From Taeniopygia guttata (lineage: Eukaryota > Chordata > Aves > Passeriformes > Estrildidae): a DNA stretch of 64,000 nt. Position 1 is the stretch's first letter. Every line of letters starts with the position of its first letter. The stretch covers positions 60,635,501-60,699,500 of the forward strand of contig NC_133027.1 in the NCBI RefSeq assembly GCF_048771995.1, read 5' to 3'. Shown in pieces: positions 24,114-37,073 of this stretch. Both the position numbers and the translations under genes were made by a program. The notes below the pieces were generated by a model. It saw only the letters and a list, made by a program, of their open reading frames with translations, did not search any database and was not told the DNA's origin.

Positions 24114-27100
24114 TCTTTTCTTTCTAAAGAAAATTAGTTGAGTATTTTTGTTAAAAAACAAACAAACAAACAAAAAAACTTCAGTCCTTTATAGACTGCT
24201 TCATGATTGTTGTATTTCTGCAATTCCCCCCAAACCTAGTTTCTGCTGCTGTTGGTCAGTGCTGGAGGCTGGCTTTCCTAACGGGACCAGTGTGTCCCCT
24301 TCCAAGTTCACAAGCAGAATGTGATGAAATAAGCAATATACGGTACTTTACCAGCTTCTGCTTCTCTGTGTGTGTTTTGACAGACAATGAACCCCTTGAA
24401 ATCCTTTCCTGCTGAAATAATTATGCAGCCTATAAGAGAAGATGCAGCAATAGTGCTTAGAGGAGCTGAGCCCTATCCTCACCTTGGCCATCATTCTGCC
24501 TGGAGAAGCACTCTTGTCCATGCACCCATCTCTCTTCTCTTTGTCTTTCCCCCTGCCTTTGACTGGGAATAACCATACCAGCACAGCAGTTCTGGGTTTG
24601 TAAATGAAAACTCCCATTTGTTATGATAATATGCCCTATGTGATTGTTTGGATGTACCTTGCCAGGCAGTAGCAGGTGGCATTCTGCAGTATATAGCCTG
24701 ATTTTTTAACTAGTTACCATAGCAGAAAACCATACTAATTTCCCTAGACAAAGTCTTGGCATCTCTGAACACTGTGAGTGGGGATCAGCACTAAAGTGAT
24801 CTGGGTCAGCACTCATCCACTGCTTTTTTTTGTTCTTTCTCCCTCTGACCTTGGCAACTCTGAAGAAGATTTGCCCTCCTGGGACAGGGATGCCAATCTG
24901 ATTGTATTGCTGAGTGTTGCCTCCTGCAACAAATGGTTGGGGTTATTAGCATCCTGGAGAGCCATTTCACTGGTTAAAATGTTGTGAAATTTTAATACCG
25001 AGGTTTTATAACTGAAAGGATTTGGAAACCTTAGTTACAGAGTCACTCTTCTGTCTAGACTGTGGAAAGAAAAGAGTGAGTGTTACACTGTGAAGTGGTA
25101 GCTTAGTTTTTGGCAAGAAGTAACAAAATGTCCGAAGAAAACTGTCTTTGTCATGAAGATCAGTTCATATATAAATGTGCAACTGTACTGTCAGCTAGTG
25201 GATGTTCATTCCAAACACTTCTACGAGGAGTGTATGGAAAATTTATACTATGGATTTTCCCAAAATGTAGTCTAGATCTGAGAAGGCTATTTTAAAGCAA
25301 ATACAATATTAAAAAGTTTCAAAGCCATTAGTTTTAAACTGTGCATTATTTATAGGGAAAATATTGCTTTTGCCTACATCATGTAAAAATTAATCCAACC
25401 TGCTGACACTTGGAACAATAATTTTTTGTTTCAATTTGGCACAGAGTGTTACTGGAGGCTTTTAGCACCATTGTAAGGGATAATGAGGTCATTTTCCTGC
25501 CACATAGCAATTTTTTGCTATTTTGTCTGTATATGTAACCTTCCTAAGGTAGCTTGGCCTTGGCTGTCCTTATGCTTAGAAAGCTTTCCATGACATCTAT
25601 ACAAAAGTTTCCTCAGTGAAAATCAAGCTGATTTATTTCTCATGTATTCTTGATGAGGCTGGCCAACAGCTGATCCAAAATCTTTATACAAGCCTTTTAT
25701 ATACTGAAAGAATATTCTGCATTCCATTTTTGTTCTCTTTTTCAAAGAAGTTTGTCCTTCCTTTTTTATTTCTTCAAAGTGTCTTATGTGTTTTTAACTA
25801 ACTGGACAAAGTAATTCTGTAAAAGTTCTAACAATATTGATGAAAGAATTATTGTATTTGAACATTCTAACAAATGAAAGAATATTTTTGTTTAAAAATT
25901 GCTGACTCATACTGTTCAGTGGCTGTGCTTCTTTAGTTGTAGTGTCATTCCTACTTTCCTCATGTGTTCCTGAAAAAAAAAAATACTAAAATGAAAAAAA
26001 CCTAACACAAAAGTTATGATTTACATGAGAAGAAATGTAAAGTAATTGCTGCTTATTTAAGGAAACTGTTTGATCCACTCTCAAAGCTCATTATTTTTTT
26101 CCATACCTGCTGTCATCATTATGTTTTATTCTGTGACTTATTTGTAAGGCATGCTTTTCAGCCAAATAGAAAAATGTGGACTTTTTTTTGCTTCACAGTT
26201 GCACCAATGTGAAAAATACAGGATGGAGCTGTTGTTTTTCTGGTAAAGATCAAGAATGTGCCACATGTTCAGAGGACCTTCTCACTTAAAATCAGCAACT
26301 TAATGTGTAAATACAGAGTGGGGATATTGCTGGCTAAAGAAAGGAAGATGGTAAATGGATGAAGTTACAAGAAGTTGTAATGCATTATCTATTTAATTGG
26401 ATGCTGGGGCTTACATTTCTGTACCAGACTTCTACAAATCAAATCTCCCACCTTGCACTTTTGAGGAGGAGAGTGTGGCTTTAGGACACTGTGCTGCTGT
26501 AGAATTTCCACATGAAAATGCATTCAGAGGTTTTTGGATAAGATAATAAAGAAGAGCGTTTGGAGACAGGCTGTGCAGTACTGGGTGTGTCTGGGAGCAG
26601 CAGTGGTCCCGGGTGGGGTTCCTGTTGGAGCTGCAGCCGGTGCCAGGGCCTGCCTGGGTCACCAGATAGCAGCCAGGAGCCATTGGAGCATATGCAGGAA
26701 GGGGGTTCCCTCCCAGCTTTACCCCTCTGGTGCTGGCATCTGCTGGAGCACCTGTTGGAGGAGCTGGCTGGTGGGAAGATAGCTCTCTTTGGAAAGTGTT
26801 GTGTCCAAATACACAAAGAGTTGTCCTTTGAGTGAGCTACTCTTAATATCCTTAGAAAAGGCTGTGGCCTTCTCCCAAGTTCAAATCTTTGAAATGTTTG
26901 CAGAAGGGTCTGCTGCTAGGAGGACAGGCAGCACCTTGCTCTGTTCTCCTGTATGACACAGTTGCATGATGGTGTGCATCACCTCCAGAGTTCCTCTGCT
27001 CCTCTCAGCTAGTGGTTAGGACATGTTTATACTTGTCCTCTCGATTTTCAAGGTGGCAAACACCCACCAACTTGGGTGTCTTGAGTGCATTTAGCCTAGG

Positions 27101-30100
27101 AGACTTTCTAAAGCAGGGAGGCAGCTAGCTACAAATGACTTAGTTGTAGGGGAAAACTGATATTGACTTATTGTCTGATTTCAGAGTATCAGTGCTCCAT
27201 AATAACTAGTTTATATTAATGCCGCTTTTTGTTTTCTTTAATAAACTGTTAGAGTGGAAGAAAACCTAGCTGTTCAAAGGCTGCTCCAAGGTAGTCTTGA
27301 TGCCATGGCACAAGTGGAATAAAAAAATGGAACAGAAGTCCAAGTTTCACTAGTGGGGATGGGCAGAGGAACTTGGCAGTCCAAGGATGTGAGTGGGAGA
27401 AAGCAGGATAAACCTGCAGGATGGCAGCACAGCCATCTGTCTGTCTCCTAGGCATGGACCCAGGACATCCTCAGCTCTCCTTGTCCAGGAGATTGGTAGC
27501 AGGCAGCTATAGCAGACAACATTGTACATCTCCTAAGGGCCAGGTCACACAAACTGTGAGAGTGATGCAGTGAAATAAGGGAGTGGGGGGAGTGAGGCAG
27601 GTGTGATGGCTGGGCACGTGCAACAGAGCAGCTTCCCTTTGACAGAATCTGACCCCATGTGCAGCTCATGTTCCTGAGCATCCAGCTTCGAAATAGTCCC
27701 TGCAGTTCTAGAAAGCCACTCCAGGTGAAGCAAGTGGGGCATGACCTGACCTGCCTCTCGTGAAGAACTGGATGGGTTTTGGGGACTCGTTATTGGGCTG
27801 CAGTCAGAGCAGGAACAGGTAGCTGGGGAGTGGGGTGTATAGCAGTAGTTGTGTAGCAGATAAAATTTGTGATGTTGGTGTGAGAATAATGGAAGATAGG
27901 AAGAAGAGAAGTAATGGAAAAAAATAGCTAGAAAAAGAATATGGGAAGCACAGGAAAGAAAATAAACATACGGTGTAATTTAGGTTTTGTAATTTTGTAA
28001 TTACTTGGTGAGAAAAAGGTAACTGAGGTTTGTCTCTGAATGAGAGACAGTTCTTGTGTGTAATTTGTACAGCTTGATGGCACCCCCTCGTTGCTCAGGT
28101 TGTAAATACCTACCTGAATTGCTGCACCAGATTATGTCCATGAGGTATAGAAGCTATTTGAATTTTCAATTAGGCTTTTTCTTACAAAAAGGTAGCTTTT
28201 GTGTAGTAATGCCTGTATACAGATGTATCTTATCTTCTTGGAAAAGGAAATAGCAAACTTATTTCAAGGCAGACAGGATGCACTTATCTGGTGCTGTACT
28301 TTTTTCAATTACTGCAAGATGTACAACTTGTCACTAAAGGGGAAAGGCTTATTTTCAGAAAAAAAGCAGTTGAAAATGTCAATGAGTTATTTGAAAACCA
28401 ACAAACCTGAAACAACCACGTAGAATAGATTGTATCTCGTATTTTCATGGCAAGAGAGGAGGCATGTGTATGTTCTGAATGCAGGAAGAGAGCAGTTAAT
28501 ATGAGCAGCCTGCTATCTCTGACATTTACTGAAAAGGGGGTGAATTGGGCTCTGAAATACCTGGGTCCTTCCGCTAACGGCAGGAACTTGGAGTTCTGGT
28601 TAATTTACTAAGTTAGCTCTGATCATACAATGTGAATCCCACCCTCTTCTTGCCTGTTGCTGTAGGTGCCCAGCACACAAGAGCCATCTGGTGGGTGCCC
28701 AGGCAGCGCTTCTGCAAGGTTTGGATTGTGTGGCAGAGCTGCTGTCTCTTGAGTAGGAGTGAATACTGGCTCTTGTGCACTATTTAGTTGCTTAACAGAT
28801 GGAGTCAAAATGGCATCTCAGGCTGACTTCTCCATGGTTGTTTATGGCTTGTAGCGGTTTCAGGAAACGCTGCACTACTAATGTTGCTGAAATTCTTGGA
28901 TAATGCCATTTCCGTCACTTCAGGACCATTGTTCTGGTGTGTGAAGGGCTGCAAAGCATTTGTCTGATGCAGGAACTGCACAGAAATGGTGCTTAGATGT
29001 AGTGGATTTGGTTTTTTTTTTTTTTAAGCTTTAGTTTCTTACGATTTTTTGCTTTGAGATCTATCACTCTGTACTTGTTACAGGGCTTAACCAGTAGAGT
29101 TTAATCAAGGCTTTTGGTTAACAGAGATCTTTTTTTCTTTAAGAAGTTTGAAAATTACCAAGGTGTCATCTTCCAATGGGTTGTTTTTATAGACTGCAGC
29201 AGCTTGTTGATGTGTTAGCAGCAAACATAAGTCTGCACATAGTATCAAGAACCTGATGATTAGAACAGATCAAGAAGGTTCATGCATTTGTGGTGGACTC
29301 AGAAGAGGAAATTTATCCCTTTTTTAATTGCAGAAAACTCATCTAGTATTACTATGCACTGCCTTCCTGCAAGTTATTCTCAGTAGCAATACAATTATCA
29401 ACTTCAAAGTGATAGCAAAAACCTCCCCCCAGCATTCCTGTGAAGTTGTGAATCACACATCTGCTGAGATGCCTCTTGATAGACTGTATGAACTATTGTA
29501 GTTAGAGATATTTAAGATGAATTATAGTATGAATGTGAGCACAGTGTGAATTATGAGTTATATTTGATTTCCAAATATGTTATATCTAGTGAACTAATGC
29601 TGTCACAGAGAAGGGCTTACCTTTTATATTTACAAGAGATGGTCTTGTCCAGTTATCTGGCTGGATTTGCCAGACCTGCTTGTTAATCAAACTGTTTTAA
29701 CAACTCCTCCCAGGAAGATTAAGTAATATTCTTTTCATTTGATGTTGGAGAAGGTTAATGTAATCAAAGAGGCAAAACATTGGTATTGAACCTGATATTT
29801 GAAGGCAGGAGCTGCTTGCTTCATAGGCAGGGTTTTTAGCAAGTCATTATTATTTCATTGGTGCTTACCACTTTTGTAAGTATGGTTTCTCAAATCTAAG
29901 TCCTTTAAAGTGAAATTAATCTAAACCCAGAGCCCAGATGGTTGTTGTAGGATAGTGATGTTTTCTCATTTGCCTGCCCAGAAGTGGCTGTGTGCAAGGC
30001 AGCCTCCACTGCCTGCTGCAGCTGCGTATTTGGGCAGACATGCGGGAAGTGCATGTTTCTTCTGAATTGTTTGGAAATTGACAAGGACATCATGATTCTG

Positions 30101-33100
30101 AACAAATAACATGGCTTTATAATTTACTTTTGTGAAATAGTGATTAAAGTGATAGCTTTAACTGTTGCAGGATGTGTCTTTCTCCCTACCTCTCAAGATC
30201 CTAGAGCAGGATTAAATGATGTATTGTGATGCTCAGAGACACAGTATTTGGCTTGTGGGCTAGTGAGTCTTCAGCTCTTGTTTTTCACAGATTGTCTGGT
30301 TTATAGGGCAGTTCCCAGGACGTTTTTGTGCAGCTTGGATAGAAGCCTGGGTGGGCTGCTGGGCTACCCCCATGGTTCAAGAAGTGTTGGAGGGGTAATG
30401 AGGTGTAGAGGAGAAATCCTGGCCTCAGAGTGGTCTGACAGTCTTCTCCCTTGAATTTTGCTGCAGTCAGGAATTGGACATCTGCTACTGTGGCCATGTT
30501 GGTTCTAGGCCCAGCCTGGAGAGGTCTTCACTGTGCCAGCAAGTTGTGTTTTCCTCCAAAAGCCAGCTCTTCGGTTCAGGTATTTGTGCAATTCTGGCTG
30601 TGGCTGTACCCAATGTTCAGCTGGTGACCATCCTTGGCCTGGAGGTTGCTGCCTATTCCTTGAATTGTCCTGGCTCCTGGCCACTGGGAACCATGGTCTT
30701 CTTGCTGTGGGGCTGCTCAACCAGACTGCAGAGGAACACAGAGGAGGAGGGGTGGGGAACAGCATGAAGCATCTTTGTGTAGAGACATATAAGTTTCAAT
30801 GGAAATTGGACTTGAACATTGTTGCAGACACAATTAAGGGATGAACAAAAAGTACAGTTTTATTAGTGGCATAGCTTGTGATGCTGCCAGAAGTGAACAT
30901 GGACTCCTGTTGCCAAAGCGAACACATAGCAGGAGCACAGCTGAGTGGTCCCAGGGGGGCAGCAGGTGAGTGATGTGCCAGTCACAGGGATTGGTGCCAC
31001 CAAGGGCATGAGGTTCAGCTGACTGTGTGTCTTCTCTCTTTCTCAAGTATCTGGCCACACGTGTTAGTTTTAGTGATTGGTCTTTCTTTTTGCAGACAAT
31101 GGGCAAGATGGTGTTGCCCTTTCTGTGGACTGACTCGAAAGTCAGGTTCAGGCAGTGTGTTCTTCTAGTCCTGCTTAGGGGGAAAAAGCCTCAATCTGTT
31201 CTTAGTACCTTTTGATTAGGCAATGCCACCACCTTCACTGCTCAGCACAAGGCTTGACTGGTGGGCAGCGTCCCTACAGCAATTGGGGAAAATGGCAATT
31301 CTGCCACAGCACAGAATATGCTGTTTTCTTTCATCTATTATTTGTACTTCACAGATCTTCCTCCTGTTCTGCACCATGCTGTTTTGTTGTCTTGCTTTCT
31401 TCTGACTTAGTTAAATGTTTATGTGTAAGACTTGATTAGCTAAAGCACTTAGGCAAAATTTACTAAAGTAGAGCTTGCCTTTTCCAATGGCAAGACAAAT
31501 CATGAGGCAGTTTGAGTGGATCCAGTGTTTATCTTGCTCACAAGTGAAGGGTCAGATTAATACTTGGTGCGTTGTTATGGTTTTTTTTCCTTAGTGGTTT
31601 TGGATGCATCAAATGCTTTAATATACAGCAGGCACTATCAAAAGCTAACCAGATCAGCTGAGTGATTTCAGCAACAAGTTTCTAGAAGATTGTGGATTGC
31701 CTTTAGATGCCTGTTGTATGTATTCAATATACATTTTTCCTTTGCTTCTCACCTGGCAGCTGGGAATGCATTTTGCCTCTGATTAACTCTGCAATCTGGC
31801 TGCTTAAAGGAGGGTATCTAACTGGCAACATTACCACTGTTATCCTTGCTACTCATTAACTCTCAATAGCACTAATTGTTCTCTTCTAGTATTTTGTGGT
31901 GGGTAACCTTACCTTTTCCCCCAGTCTGCCTTAAAGCGAAGCACCCCAGCTTCTTCCCTCCCGTGGACATAAGCAAGACAAGAACCAACCCCTACCCAAG
32001 GTGGGGAGCAGGGGTCCCTGCGAGGTAGGCATGAGGGGTTTTCTCCCTGGAAAGGTTGTGGCAGGTCTTCAGCTGAAGGCTGTCTAGCATTGTGCCTACA
32101 TGCCTCCCTTCAGTCTTTCTGGGCTTTCCTCAGCCCACCAGGGCAGCCCTCAGGCCCAGGGTGAACAGGGAGGACATGTTACCTCTGATAAGAAATTGGT
32201 AGTATGTGTGTTTTTTTAAATATCAAAACAAGAATTGCAGTGGGACAAATCTGTTTGGAAACTGTCCTGGCTATAAATATGATCCTAGTTCTCTGTTGCC
32301 TGTAAAATGTACCGTGTCCATCTTTCACCTCTTTTTCATGTCAAAGTAACAGACTACATTTTTATTCTACCAATTTATTTCAATCTTTGGAAAAACAGAG
32401 ATCTCAAGGTTTTTTTCTTTTTTCACTTAGGAATTCAGCAGAACAGTGTTTTTGTGACACTGATCATGAACCAAGCTGAGCATTTACCTACAAACATCTG
32501 CAGAGGTTTCTGGTCCCTGTGCCTGTTGCAGGCTCAGTATCTGTGTTGACATGGATGATACAAAAGTAGGTTTGGTTAGGGCCCTGCAGAGACCTGCTGC
32601 CTCAGGTCCCTGCTAGCCAGTGGGGATGCAGCCAGCACTGCTGCTTGGGGTGACACAGCTGTGCCCTCTGCCACCAGGGACTCAGCCCTTCACTCCTGGG
32701 ATGAACCCTGAGAAAGGGCAAACCACCTGGGGTTGGTCAGGTCAGACTCTTAAAAACTCAGGGGGTGGTCTAGGCTGTAAATTCTAGTTAATAAACACTC
32801 TGCTTTAGTGGTTGAACAATGCACAAGACATTTAAAAATCTTTATTTGCCATCCCAGTTGTACTACAAGTCAGTGTCACCTTTCTGTTTTTATTTTCTTC
32901 TCTTTCATCCTCAGATTATTCCTGCAAACAAAGAGGAAATAATTCTGACAATCCTTTGTCAAAGGTAGCTAATAAAACAATGGAAGGATGTAGGCTGAAG
33001 CATAAATGGGATATTGTGGCAGATGTAGATGATTATTAACCAGCCAATGTTTCCGCAAGGGATTATAATCATAAACACAGCATGAAGTGAATCTGGGTGT

Positions 33101-34250
33101 ATTAATAGCAGAGGCTTTATGGAAAATCAGAATGTGGGCTTTTTTTTAAACATTCCATTTCCTACTTTAATTGATAGAGTGTGAAGTTTTCATGCAAATA
33201 ATTTAAAAAATATTATTTTGTATCTCTGACATTAAGTACATGATACAGGCCAGGAACAACATGTTGTAGAAGGATCTCTTGAAAAGGATTCTTACAGTGA
33301 TGCTATTTTAGAGATGTGACAAGTAACAGATGCTAAAGTCAATGATATAAAAAAAGCCAAGTGTCTGTGGTAGAGGAGTGTCTATTTGTGCCTGTGTAAC
33401 CTATGTTTTAATGTGACTTTTCAAGAAAAACAAAGGTATCAGAGAGATCATTATGCTGCAAAACTTGTGGGCTATGCTTCCAGTTGTATCAAATGTCCTC
33501 TTAGTTTCAGTTTCATATTGTCCTATGTTACGTTTTGAGAAATAAAATGCTAGGTTTGTACTGTAATCACTGGTTCAGATTTTAAATACTTTAATGTACA
33601 CCTTTCTTTCTGCAGCTGTGCTGCAAGTTTGGTCCATCACTCTCCTTTTTTGAATTTCTGAGGAGAGAATAAAATGGTTAGACATAAATCGCCCAAGTAG
33701 AGTGATGAAAACTCTTCTTGACATGTTATACCTCAGGTCTGCAAATATTGAGTTCTAATACCATTTGCAAGAGTCAGCAGTTTATTTGTCTTATAGCAAC
33801 TGATATTTTTGAAGTGTAGAGTGTTGCTTACAGTGGGATGGAAAATGCTGGGAAAGGAAATATCATTATACTGTTATAATACATTAAAAAGACAATATAA
33901 TTGTCAATGCATGTGCTTTTTTAATAATAATTTTTACTCTGCCAGTATCAGCCAATATAATTCAGAAATTTTGTGACAGGAATGACCCCCGGTTAAAATT
34001 TGAAAATAAGGGAAAATAGCAGAAGTTTAATCAAAAAATATGTACAGGAACCAGTTTCTCCACTGGTCATCCCCAGCTCTCCAGGAAAATGGTATAAACT
34101 GTAAAGCCAAAGGGGAACAGCAGGATTGACCACGTGGAGGTTCCTCTTGCTGCAGCATCTATTTTCTGCAGGAACACCAAGGGGTCCATCCACAGCAAAG
34201 CATTGTACTTACTGCAGGTGGTCTCTTGTAGCTTTGCAGCCTGTTTTCTG
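24114..34250. other. Non-coding unique sequence
   Basis: No gene or transposon was recognised. The block contains an (AAAC)n tract at 24153-24178, an A11 tract at 25973-25983 and a T14 tract at 29012-29025. Stretches of higher GC occur at 26.55-26.78, 30.3-30.8 and 31.9-32.75 kb. These carry overlapping open frames on both strands but have few CpG and no recognisable protein. Two CTCF-like CCACCAGGG cores lie at 32135 and 32671. The remainder is ordinary AT-rich sequence. Confidence 0.65.
24153..24178. repeat. (AAAC)n microsatellite
   Basis: A short A-rich tract is built from AAAC units flanked by A6 runs. It is simple sequence. Confidence 0.85.
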
Positions 34251-34640
34251 GTGATTAATTAAAAATAACCTTAATTAGTCTTGATTTTAATTTTTCTCTT
34301 TCTTTTTTTTCCCCTTATTTTTATCCCCCCCACCAAAGCTGCTTCTCTGCTAAAGAAATCTGCTTAAACTAAGCAGTCGGTGCCAAGTGAAATCATTCAA
34401 TTATTGGCACTTTTGGTCTCTCCTTTGAATAAACAGAGCCTTCCTGACGGCGGGGCAGTTCCTCAGGAATTCCTTTATGGTGAATTAAGCAGAGCAGTGA
34501 TGAATAACTGGGAGCAAAGGACAGTCTGAGCAGCAAACCAAATTGATTATCAAAGTCCTCAGCTAACTAATTCAGGGCAATTTTGGATGGGACCGATGTC
34601 CCCTAAGGCTCGGGTGGAGCCTAATCTCACCCCAGGGACC
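34251..34640. promoter_or_regulatory. Candidate conserved enhancer-like block
   Basis: The block is non-repetitive and rich in transcription-factor-like cores: GATTAATTAAAAAT and TTAATTAG (homeodomain-type, 34253-34278), GTGCCAA (34380-34386) and TTGGCAC (34404-34410) as an everted pair of NFI-type half-sites around an AT-rich spacer, CTTTGAA (TCF/LEF-type), CCTTTATGG (close to a CArG box) and GATTATC. It merges into a GC-rich block downstream. The motif identities are established; their use here, and conservation, are inference. Confidence 0.35.
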
Positions 34641-35065
34641 CGCTGTTAATGTGTCCTGCCCTGTTATCTGCCCTGCCCTGTGCAGCTGGGGAGGGCTGGA
34701 GCTGTGGCGCCAATTTTGGGTTTACAGAAAACACCAGCTGGCGTCTTCACTCATGGACCCCTGGTGCCCGTGGGGTGGTGGTGACAGGACATTCCCGTGG
34801 CACACGCAGCCCTTGGTCACCCTCTGGCTGCTCTTCACCCTGCCAAGGCTCCCACGGGAGCTCCTGCCGGGCAGCCAGTCCTGCTGGTGGCTGGGCACGA
34901 CAGCTCCAGCAGGCGCCAGCTTTGCCACAGCCATTCCCTATCCAGGTGCCCGTGGGTCCAACCTGCCTGTGCCTTCAGCTACTCCTGTGCCCCAGTGCAG
35001 AGCATGCGCCTGCCAGCACTGCATCAGTTTCCCCATCCTGCTGTGCTGCTCTGGGAGAGATTAAA
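34641..35065. other. GC-rich, CpG-poor block
   Basis: About 425 bases are clearly richer in G+C than the surroundings, but most potential CpG sites read TG or CA, as in a methylated and decayed CpG island or a GC-rich exon-like stretch. Long open frames run in three plus-strand frames and on the minus strand (up to 159 codons). This is expected when stop codons are rare, and none encodes a protein I recognise. The function is unknown. Confidence 0.5.
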
Positions 35066-37041
35066 GCTTCTGTCAAAAAACCTAGAAAGAGCCTTTACCA
35101 GAATTTTCTGTCTACAGCAAACCTGTGACCTGCCATGTCTTGTTATAGGAGAGAACAAAGCATCACAGCACAGACTGGTTTTAAGTGCACTTTACTTGGT
35201 AACAGCCTAATGTGCTCCCTACCATCTTGAGAGTCTTGTCATTCTCAGAAGTACTTTCTTTTATTTTTTTCTTTAATTTATTCTAGCTATTGAGACAATC
35301 GCTGTAACAGTAGAACATCAAACCAGGCTGTAGGAGTGTAGAGCATGATCTCCCCTACAGTGTCCTGTAAAAACTAGCATCCAGTCTGATCACTGTCCTG
35401 AAAGGCTAAGGTGTTTACTGCACTGTTCTTCTGAATGGCTTTCTCTAGATTAATTTATAATGGCACCCATTATTATCCATCTGGTTACATTTGAAGAGGC
35501 TCTGCATTTAATATTGAGTGCTTTTCCCTGATGAACACATTGGGGACGTGGTTGAAGACAGAATGAGGAAATGGGATGTGGAGCTCAGGATGAGAGTAGG
35601 AGAGAGTGATGATTTCAGCTGTTCCTGTTTGCACTGCCAGCTCACTGTCCTGCTGAAAAGCTACTCCAGAACTGTCTGGTGTTTTCAGAGTTAAGCTGAT
35701 CATAAAATATAGTAAAGCTATGGCCTCTCCAGGAAGCTATACAGACTTACTGTGAAGTAAACTTAAAAATGGATTTAGGAGCATCCCCACTGTTGCTTTC
35801 CAAGGAGGATAGATTTGGATGGGTACATCTTTCTTCCTGTGCCACTAGAGCAGAGCAGCCCTGGAAGTGACAGCAGCTAGGCTGGGGATGTTTCCAGACA
35901 GTGGCAGCAGCCTCTTATTTCTTACCTTTCTCTGAAAGCAGAAAATTCAAAGGGTACCAAGCTTCAGATCTGCACATCAGGTGCCTGCATACCACAGAAA
36001 TGTAATGCCTGCTGTGAATGATTTTTTTTCCTGATTATTTATTTTTCAAAATTTTGTTTCTGGGAGAAAGAGGAGCAGCAGTGGGTGGACGATACACAGG
36101 ACACAGCAGTTAAAGCTTCTCTGTTCCTCGGCTCACTGGTAGCAGACTGGCATGCACCATTCGGATTTGTTCTGGATTTTCAACCTTTTGCAGGCAAATG
36201 CTGCTTCCACTGGCAAGTCCCAAGATAGCCAGTGAAGATAGCTGAAAGGTTACTTTTCTCTTGGAGGACAAAGCAAGGGAAAGGATTGTGGGAAGCTGTA
36301 TTTCATTATCTTGGATATATTGAACAGAAGTAAATTGTGACACTGGTCTCTGCCTGATTCTGGGATTAAGTTCTCAAAAATATTCTCTGGGGTAGTATGC
36401 TTCCCTCCAGTAAATATTTAACTAGCTGCATCTTCATCAGAATTAAACAAGGAACTACCCTGCTGTAGATGGTGGAATGTGGAATCTGTGCTTCTTGTTC
36501 ATTCAGATTGTGCAGGAATGGTAGATAATATGTGGAGATATGGGAAAAGGGGAAATACTGGGTGGGAAATAAAGTTCACACACTGTCCATATCCACTTAT
36601 TTATGCCTTGTCATGGCCTTATGTGTCAAGTCAGTCTGATGTAGATTTCAGGTTGCCATGTACAGAGGTCACACATGGAAGAGTTTGTCACATGCTAAAT
36701 TTTGTATTCAGTTTCTTTGCTTCTTAGCACTATTTGTTGGAGAAACTTGTAGAAGGAGCCTGTGAAGCTTGGCTGGGCTCTAGCCAAAGAGTTGCAGCTG
36801 GTCTCCTAATTAAAGAAAAAGAAAATTATATATAGGCCTGTGGGGATCTGTCAGACACAGATTTATTGGGCAGGATGGAAGGGACTTAAAGCTATCGCCT
36901 CCACTCTGTCAGCCCCTCCCCACACAGTGCACGTGCACTGAGTTTCAGGATTCTTTTGCAGCCTTGCAAAAATCATCATCTGGAGCACTCTTACCTTCAT
37001 GCTCCCTGCTTCCTTCCCCATTTGCAGCTCCTCCAAGTTAA

Positions 37042-37073
37042 TGGATGCAAAATGCATCCAATGGATGCATCCA
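37042..37073. repeat. Nested palindromes of TGGATGCATCCA
   Basis: TGGATGCA at 37042-37049 and TGCATCCA at 37053-37060 form an 8-base inverted repeat around three A. It is followed directly by the perfect 12-base palindrome TGGATGCATCCA at 37062-37073. A further ATGGATCC follows. Confidence 0.85.

Noticed and set aside
34649..35210. Overlapping frames of 137-159 codons in three plus-strand frames
   Set aside because: They coexist in GC-rich DNA with few stops, differ in frame, and resemble no protein family.
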